A stretch of DNA of 64,000 nucleotides from Isoetes taiwanensis (Eukaryota > Streptophyta > Lycopodiopsida > Isoetales > Isoetaceae). The stretch lies in NCBI GenBank assembly GCA_021234155.1, contig JAJEKV010000094.1:946396-1010395 (forward strand), written 5' to 3'. The position numbers and the translations under genes are program-made. Position 1 is the stretch's first letter, and every line of letters starts with the position of its first letter. This document shows, in pieces, positions 57,593-64,000 of this stretch. Under the pieces are notes generated by a model that saw nothing but the letters and a program-made list of their open reading frames with translations, ran no database searches and had not been told where the DNA came from.

Positions 57593-60315
57593 TGAAGAAA
57601 AGGTTATAAAGCCAACTTGCATGTAATTTTTATAATTCCAACTTAAGCATCCTCCACATATCCTTAGCTTGTCACCCCATCTACAAAACAGTTGCAAGGG
57701 AAACCCACAGTGCATTAGCATCTTTTTTTTTTTTTTTTTTTGGTTTCTGGAATGACACATCTGGTTTACATATAGATCAACTTGTGGTAATTTGTAACGA
57801 CTTGATCATGTCCACAAACTATAAACAAGCATATATCTTAGACCTTCAATTCCACCTTTCATCACCTCAAGGTTGCAATAATACAATCTATTAACTTGGT
57901 CACAACATACTGAGATTGATGATGTATTGTATTGCTTAGCATTATCGAATTCCAAGAAATAGAAGACACCCAAATTCCAGCTCAACAATGTCTAATGATG
58001 GCATTTGAAGGTTAACTAGATTTAGGTTGGAAGACAACTATATTTTAGTTCGAAATAATCTAATGATATCATTTCAAAGTTACGTGGATTTAGGTGGACG
58101 AAGCATGTGGCTATATAATAAAGAATAAGAAGATGGGGCATAGAAAGGCTCTAGTTGGAGGGCGCATGTGGCTATTTAAATAAGATGGGTCATGAAACAA
58201 AAGCTCTAGCAGCTCAATATTAAGTTATGATTTTTGAAATATGAAGTTTAGGACCGCTACATATATATTTATAGTATGCTATGAAGATGAAAGTAAATGA
58301 ATTTCCTAATCTTGCTACAGATTTCTTGTTTCTACTTGCAAAACTTGAGAGCAAGGATAGTATTGCATTCTGCACAAGTTGAGGCTCTAGAATACAATAT
58401 CAATGAGGTTTATAGGTTGCTCTAGTGTCTTTTGAAACAATTCAACATTCAACTAGGACACATGCACGAGAGTAATTATCCATAGTGGCAAGCCACAATA
58501 AGCAAACATGTGCATACCCTTATAACAGAGGTCTATGAAGCCATCTAGGTGTTTAAAGATGGAACTTCTTTGCATAGGAAACCCTTTGTAATATGTTTTC
58601 CTACAAAGCATAATGGTGCTTAAACTAACCCAACATAAATTTCCGGCACGGGAAAGCAAAAAACATATCTAATAATAATGGATTTTTGGAAAACCAACTT
58701 AATAGAAATCAAGATAATCTACCATAAATGCCACATTTTTAAAAGGTAAGATCCATCTTGTAGAGGCATATAATTAAAAAACAACAATCAAAAGAAGCAA
58801 TCAGAGCATTAAATTTAGCAGCTTGGGTAGGCATTTCTCTAAGTAAAACTTAGAGCCTTAGAATTTATGAACTCCCTGACTATTCAGCAACTACTATGTT
58901 CCAAACCATTGTTAGTCTATGCGATTTTTATAAAGAGTTGTTTAGTCTAACTTATCTAGCAGTTATGAAGGAGATCAAATGCTTTAAGATTCCCCTATCT
59001 AATATAACTAACAACCCCTTGCTTGGCATGCACACAAAGAATTCTCAACTATGTTTAAGCAGTTTCTCAATCTTCTCCATGTAGAAGCATTGTTACTGGT
59101 GCTGTTCTTGTATTTTCTTCATGAAGTGCGAGTAGGTGTCAAATTGCTAAAGTTTGTCCCTAACTGCCATGTTTGTGGAGCAGAAAATCTACTTAGAACC
59201 ATATCTTTTCCCTGTGTATAGAGCCATTGACAGCTTTACTTACTGTATTTGAATGCTCTGGATAAGCAGATGTAGGACCTAAATAATTTCAACAGTTAAT
59301 TTATGCAGAATTAGACAATGTTATATCTTGTGTACTTATCGCTGATATATATGATGGTCTCACAATTTAGGTATAGCAAATATGCATAGACGGAAAGAAG
59401 CATAAAAAAGGGACTCAAAATTGGCCATAGATATTTCAACATTTTCTTACTCATTTGATTACCAACAATGTTGAAATTGAAACACACTTTGTGGCTAGCC
59501 AAAAATGGTTGTGAAATAACAAATTAAATTTTCTGTCTTCTATAACTACCAACACAAAGGTTTTCAGAGACAAGGTACAAAGCATCTAGTTTCTTCACAT
59601 GAATTTGCCCCATAATAATTTTTTTGCTTTCATAGCGGGTTTTTCCTGCCAAAATGGGATATTTTTTTTTTCTGTTTTCCTCCTTAACATCTAGTCTTCC
59701 TAAAATGTCTGTTTTCATGAGCAACTTTGTAAATTTTGGACTAAAAATAATAAATGGGTTTTTAGGGGATTTTAGAATTTCGTAAATTTCCATGAGGAAA
59801 CGCACTTCTTTAATTTTTGGCTAGATGTCCTAGTTGACATTAAAGCACGTTGGGAGGCAGTTCAACAAATTTTTTGAATGACAAATCATTGTTTTTGCAT
59901 CACATAGTACTAAACTCTTGTTATCACCAAGCCAAAAGGGGTTTGCATGGGCAACAGCCATATATCTTATAGTAAACAAACACATAGAACCTACGCAAAA
60001 TTACAGCTGCTAGACAATATCAGGGTATCTTTTGTAACTATTGTATAAATTCCAAGAAACACATTACGCAGGTTTGATTGAAGTTTCTGAATAATCTTCT
60101 ATTTGATGCTGATGCTATGATTCATTAGGTTATGACCTATTCTTATATACCATTGATGTTTAAATCATCATAAGAACTCAATCATTTCATATATAGATGC
60201 AGGAAGAAACATGGCAGATCAGTAGAGATCATTAGGATATCTGTAAGATAATGGCCAGGCAATGTCAAATTTCCGTTGCAAAACTAGCACCTGGTATGGT
60301 GCTAGCAAGTCAGAA
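57593..60315. other. Long AT-rich intergenic stretch
   Basis: A T run (57722-57742) and a local duplication at 58000-58200 (AATGATGGCATTTGAAGGTTA and related; GCATGTGGCTAT twice). Frames of 60-93 codons lack motifs and I do not call them. No gene supported. Confidence 0.45.
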
Positions 60316-60534
60316 TCAGGGACATATAAAACAGAGCACATCTGTATAACGATTGGGGCTTCTTAGTTCCTGGATTTCAATTGTGTCCATAGCTCTGCAA
60401 GGGCTCATGTAAGGGGAGCAATCTGAACTTGATTCTTCAGATAGATATAAGAAAGGACTGGAATTGCTTACGGGCCACAAGCTCAGGCGCAAGCCTTCAC
60501 CTGATCCCTGAAAGCCTGCTTTGGATCTCGCCAT
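60316..60534 (-). pseudogene. Small-protein family, copy 1 (frameshifted)
   Basis: The ATG context (TTAGAGCCTAGTTATGGC) and start MARSKAGF align with copy 2. Then a shift gives QGSGEGLRLSLW, where copy 2 has its VKAAIALEL segment, and the frame recovers at EESSSDCSPYMSPCRAMDT, matching the copy 2 C-terminus. It is therefore a diverged paralog with compensating indels, or a pseudogene. Confidence 0.55.
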
Positions 60535-60591
60535 AACTAGGCTCTAAAGAAGAAGAGTAAGGCCATGGCCATTCACAGTAAGAACAGCTGT

Positions 60592-60816
60592 TTAATCCAT
60601 GCCACAGATGATATCCTGGCTCTCAACTGAGTCTATAGATCCACAACGGCTCATGTAAGAAGAGCAATCTGAACCTGTCTCTTCAGACGTAGCCGAGGAG
60701 CCACTAGAATGCTTAAGCTTTCGCAACACAGATCTGAGAGAACCCACGAGCTCCAAAGCTATTGCAGCCTTCACTTGACCTCTGCGTACCTGCTTTCTGC
60801 ACTTGGATCCTGCCAT
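60592..60816 (-). CDS. Small-protein family, copy 2 (intact, 74 residues)
   Basis: ATG at 60816, following a leader rich in CTTCTTC and a TATA motif (CTTTATAAG, about 60908-60916), gives MAGSKCRKQVRRGQVKAAIA, a helical ALELVGSLRSVLRKLKH, a Ser-rich SSGSSATSEETGSDCSSYMS, and ends near RCGSIDSVESQD. I chose this ATG over one 45 codons upstream because the TATA box lies upstream of it and copies 1 and 3 share it. Short, basic-then-Ser-rich plant proteins of this kind are often regulatory; no family recognised. Conserved against two neighbours, so probably real. Confidence 0.65.
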   Translation of the reverse strand: MAGSKCRKQVRRGQVKAAIALELVGSLRSVLRKLKHSSGSSATSEETGSDCSSYMSRCGSIDSVESQDIICGMD

Positions 60817-63057
60817 GACTAAGCTGTAAAGAAGAATGCCGGAATTGAGAACTCTGAAGAAGAGGAGTAAGCGGATGCTGTTGTTGGATCTAGCACACAA
60901 TGGCCATCTTATAAAGCAAGTGTAAATTGTAAAGCACATGGTCTGTTCCAACTTGTAAGTACATGTTGCTCAAATTTTTATGTTGACATGAGTTTCAGGT
61001 TCATTTAAGCACATGGCTTGTCTTGTTTTTTTTAAACAACCTCATGTTGTTTAAGCTAGATTATGATTTATCCTCATGGCTATATTAATAATGCACTAAA
61101 GGGCAGATGACCACAATCTAATTTCAAAAGACAAATTGTGGCTCACGCAGCAGATAATGGGTTCAACATGTTGTATCTAACAAATAAGAATTTATTCTTT
61201 ATGTATATCAGCTATTGACTTCTGATTATAGAATGGTTGTTCCCATGTTGCTTGTCACAGTCTTGTAGATGATGTCAACTTAATCTCTAGTTATAATTGT
61301 GTCATATGCTTATTTTTACACTAAGAACAAGCCAAGTCATGTTGAAGATGATGATGCTGATCCTGGAACTTCTGCACTTCTGCTCATAAAGGAATTGTAA
61401 TTTGTGAAGCACATGGTTTGTTCCAAGGTGTCAGTACTGCTGTTCAATCGTTGTTTTCCTTTGAATTCATTTGAATAAGCACATGCTCTTTCAAGACAAC
61501 CATCTTTGATTTTTAATGTCAAGGTTGTTGCCTTGATCTGAAAATGCATCTGTTTAAAGTAATCATCATTAGCTCATATCTGCTTCAAAATGCCACTCAA
61601 ATGGCAGCCAGAAAGTTATTTACAAAACATCCCTTCAATGTCTATACAACTTTTCATCGACATACTAAACGTGTTAAATTGAAACGCGCGCTGTATATAT
61701 ATTCTAATCTTAGGTGTCTTTGCTATATATATTCTAATCTTAGGTGTCTTTGCTCTGAGTCATGTCAAAATCTTTAAAGATTCACCGCTGAGATGCATTG
61801 ACATTTTAGCTATCTCTGAACTTTGTTGCATTCTTGTAAATTGAAGAATGTCATTGCTTCTTGTTCTTCATTGGCTATCATAATTGGAAATGGCCTCAAT
61901 GTGCACCCATGCATAACAGGCCAATACTTAACCAGCCACTTACAGCATGAATTCTTCCCACTTACTGTCGTCATTTCTAATAACATTAATCTCAAAAGCA
62001 AGGTTAACATAAGTATTCTCACTGCGACATGTTAGTTTCCATCAACAAAGAAGTAGCAAACAATTTTCCTCTGATGGTACATATCATTTACTTAAGTAAC
62101 TTATTAATTCAAGCTGTTTAAAGAGACACAAGACCAATGGTTCGCTCGTTATTGTCAGCCTAAAATAGCATGTGAAAATGACCTGCAAGAATTAGAAGAA
62201 TAGACTTTATTAAAATTATGCAATTGTAGGTAGTACCTGATATTACCAGCTCATTGATAATGCAAATGAAACACCAAGCTTGGGAGATATGTTTGACGTT
62301 TATATGCTATGTATGTTCTAAAGACTGGCCTCTCTTAATAAATATGATCTTACTGGCATCAGGCTGTTCATGGCTTGCTAGGTGAGAATTTTGGCTTCAA
62401 AGGTAACATACAAAATATACCAAATAGTCTACAATAGTAATAGAAGTAGAAAATATAAACAGAAAGACCAGCTATTAGAGATGATACCAGGAATCTGGAG
62501 TACCATTTACATGAGAAACATACTTATATTGGTCAACTCAAGATCCTTATATATTGGTCAGATCCTTGAGCCTTCTCTGTTAGAACGTGATCATGTGATC
62601 TTGAAGATTTGGCAGATTTTTATTGATTCATCAGCTCTGATTGCGAGGAAAAGTCCAATTGACTAATAACAATGCATTGCTGAAATCAAATTGGACGTTG
62701 CCAATCAAGAGAATGCAATAAATATGGGCAAAAATCTTGCATTTATTTTCAAATAAGAACATTGCAGATCAAAGTCATGTAGCACAACGGAAAGTGAATG
62801 AACAAGTTGGAGCAAAGATCTTTTACTAAGTTTTCAACATATAAGAACAATGCAGATCAAAAATCATTTAGCAGGGCATAACATATCTGCGGGGCGATGG
62901 CGAAGGAATTTGCAGATCTTTTACGCTTCCGCCCGATGATTCCATTGGAGTGGGTCTCCATTAACCGGAAACCACGAAATGCCAACAGCGAGCACCACCG
63001 ATGTGGTGGAGACAATTGGCCATGGAAATTAGGAACATTTGGGGCTACTTAGTCCAT
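60817..63057. other. Duplicated spacer with short repeats
   Basis: Holds the first copy of a segment repeated at 63.37-64.0 kb (TTTAAGCACATG, AAACAACCTCATGTTGTTTA, AATTTCAAAAGACAA). A third related patch is at 61400-61450. Frames of 60-94 codons at 61337-62666 lack motifs. Confidence 0.5.
61694..61753. repeat. Exact 30-bp tandem duplication
   Basis: Two adjacent identical units, 61694-61723 and 61724-61753 (TATATATATTCTAATCTTAG followed by GTGTCTTTGC). Confidence 0.95.
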
Positions 63058-63264
63058 GTCACAAATTAGATCCCGGGCTCTCGGTTGAATCCATAGATCC
63101 ACAAATGGCTCATGTAAGAAGAGCAATCGAACTTGATTCTTGAGATGTAGATGAGGAGCCACTAGAATGTTTGAGCATGCGATGCCAGGTCTGATAGAAC
63201 CCACGAGCTCTCGAAGCTATTGCAGCCTTCACTTGACCCCTGCGCTTTGCTTTACTTTATCCAT
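63055..63264 (-). pseudogene. Small-protein family, copy 3 (decayed)
   Basis: ATG at 63264 with the same leader (AGGCATTCTTCTTTACATC) and a TATA box (CTCTATATAAAAG, about 63350) as copy 2. Nucleotide similarity to copy 2 covers the whole reading frame (CAAGTGAAGGCTGCAATAGC; CATTCTAGTGGCTCCTC), but several single-base losses break it, the first within the opening 20 codons. Duplicated together with its flanks. Confidence 0.65.
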
Positions 63265-63369
63265 AGCTAAGATGTAAAGAAGAATGCCTAAGAGAACCGA
63301 AGAAGAGAAGAAGAGAGGATGATCTTGTTGGATCTAGCAACCATGGCTTTTATATAGAGCAACTGTAAA

Positions 63370-64000
63370 TTATAAAACCACATGGCACATTGCAACTTGT
63401 AACGACATGTTGCTCAATAATTATGCTCCCATGAGTTGCACATCTTTGTGCCAAGTAGTTGTCGTGCTTCTTTGAACCACCTCATGTTGTCATCTTTCTA
63501 GTTTATGCTTTATATATCTTTGTGCGCCCCTCATACCCATTCATACCGTGTCTTGCCCTTATGATCTGAAAAACAAATTAAACTACGTCTTAGAAATGGG
63601 AGACAACTTGTTGAACATGTTGTATCACACCAAACAATTCAATATTAAATCGGCAACCTTGAGTAAACTAAGTTTATCGATGAATATAAAACCCAACTAA
63701 ACCGAATTATGAAATAAGTATGTTGATTTATGATTATGCAACTCTTGTTTCCATGCTGCCCAGTGCTTTTCACTGTTTGGTAGAGAATGTCAACTTAACT
63801 CTAGTTATCAGTTGGTTGTTCCCATATTGAAAACAAGCCATGAGCATTTAAGCACATGACTTGTCTTGTTTTCTTAAACAACCTCATGTTGTTTAAGCAA
63901 TTGTCCTTTCTTGGCCTCATTCATAATGCGATTATCAAAGGGCGATGACCGGTCTCTAATTTCAAAAGACAAGTTGTGGCTCGTAGCGGCTAAACGATGG
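63370..64000. repeat. Second copy of the 61-kb flanking segment
   Basis: Parallels 60.93-61.16 kb: ACTTGTAA(G/C)(T/G)ACATGTTGCTCAA, then AAGCACATG(G/A)CTTGTCTTG, AAACAACCTCATGTTGTTTA and AATTTCAAAAGACAA(A/G)TTG. The order is kept, with extra sequence in the second copy. Continues past the window edge. Confidence 0.75.

Noticed and set aside
59524-59805. 93-codon minus-strand frame in AT-rich DNA
   Set aside because: Lys/Ile-rich composition as expected by chance; no promoter, splice or family signal.
61337-61549. 70-codon minus-strand frame
   Set aside because: Overlaps the duplicated spacer of the small-gene family; its homologous segments are not open.
1-64000. CRISPR arrays, bacterial operons, ribosomal RNA or tRNA genes
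   Set aside because: None seen. The regular arrays are palindromes or minisatellites without unique equal-length spacers, and the sequence is plant nuclear.

Overview
This window is eukaryotic nuclear DNA from a plant, very rich in transposable elements. The evidence is GT-AG introns, plant TATA promoters, hAT, Mutator-like and DUF7869-type transposon genes, LRR and PPR fragments, telomere-type CCCTAAA motifs and long AT-rich intergenic stretches. The PPR fragment at 57.4 kb has the wording common in fern and lycophyte PPR proteins, so I lean to a fern-like genome. No cellular gene is complete except one small protein at 60.6 kb. Most coding-looking stretches carry single-base frameshifts or stops, from decay, residual assembly error, or both.

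Layout. 0-3 kb: Gag and reverse-transcriptase pieces of a retroelement on the minus strand, possibly DIRS-like. 3.3-5.6 kb and 7.7-9.6 kb: two broken minus-strand hAT transposase genes. 10-17.5 kb: decayed multi-exon minus-strand genes (one stretch with an FCP1/HAD phosphatase-like fragment), inverted repeats built on CACGCC/GGCGTG, and a plus-strand fragment with the motif GTFVAWPR. 17.6-21.1 kb: an AT-rich tandem repeat, then a ~667-bp tandem triplication holding a telomere-motif hairpin. 24.4-25.1 kb: RCC1-repeat exons. 28.4-30.6 kb: remnant of a DUF7869-type gene. 32.4-35.1 kb: the best preserved hAT transposase. 35.5-38.9 kb: two arrays of a 22-bp palindrome flanking LRR-gene fragments. 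55-64 kb: unidentified exons, a PPR fragment and a duplicated small-gene family.

The standout is 40.3-54.6 kb. A minus-strand transposase-like gene (zinc-binding N-terminus, DDE-type core, C-terminal SWIM finger) starts about 250 bp from a divergent plus-strand gene. That gene joins a ParB/sulfiredoxin-like domain (GNHRTNAW) to a beta-class DNA amino-methyltransferase domain, an arrangement known from bacterial and phage methyltransferases. A third, basic minus-strand reading frame follows. Each of the three is interrupted by a different later insertion with its own target-site duplication: a ~1.8-kb element (9-10 bp TSD), a 2.78-kb LTR-like unit (TACAT) and an 803-bp hAT element (CACTTGAG). 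I infer that the three genes form one old large mobile element, or a gene cluster, that carried its own DNA methyltransferase.
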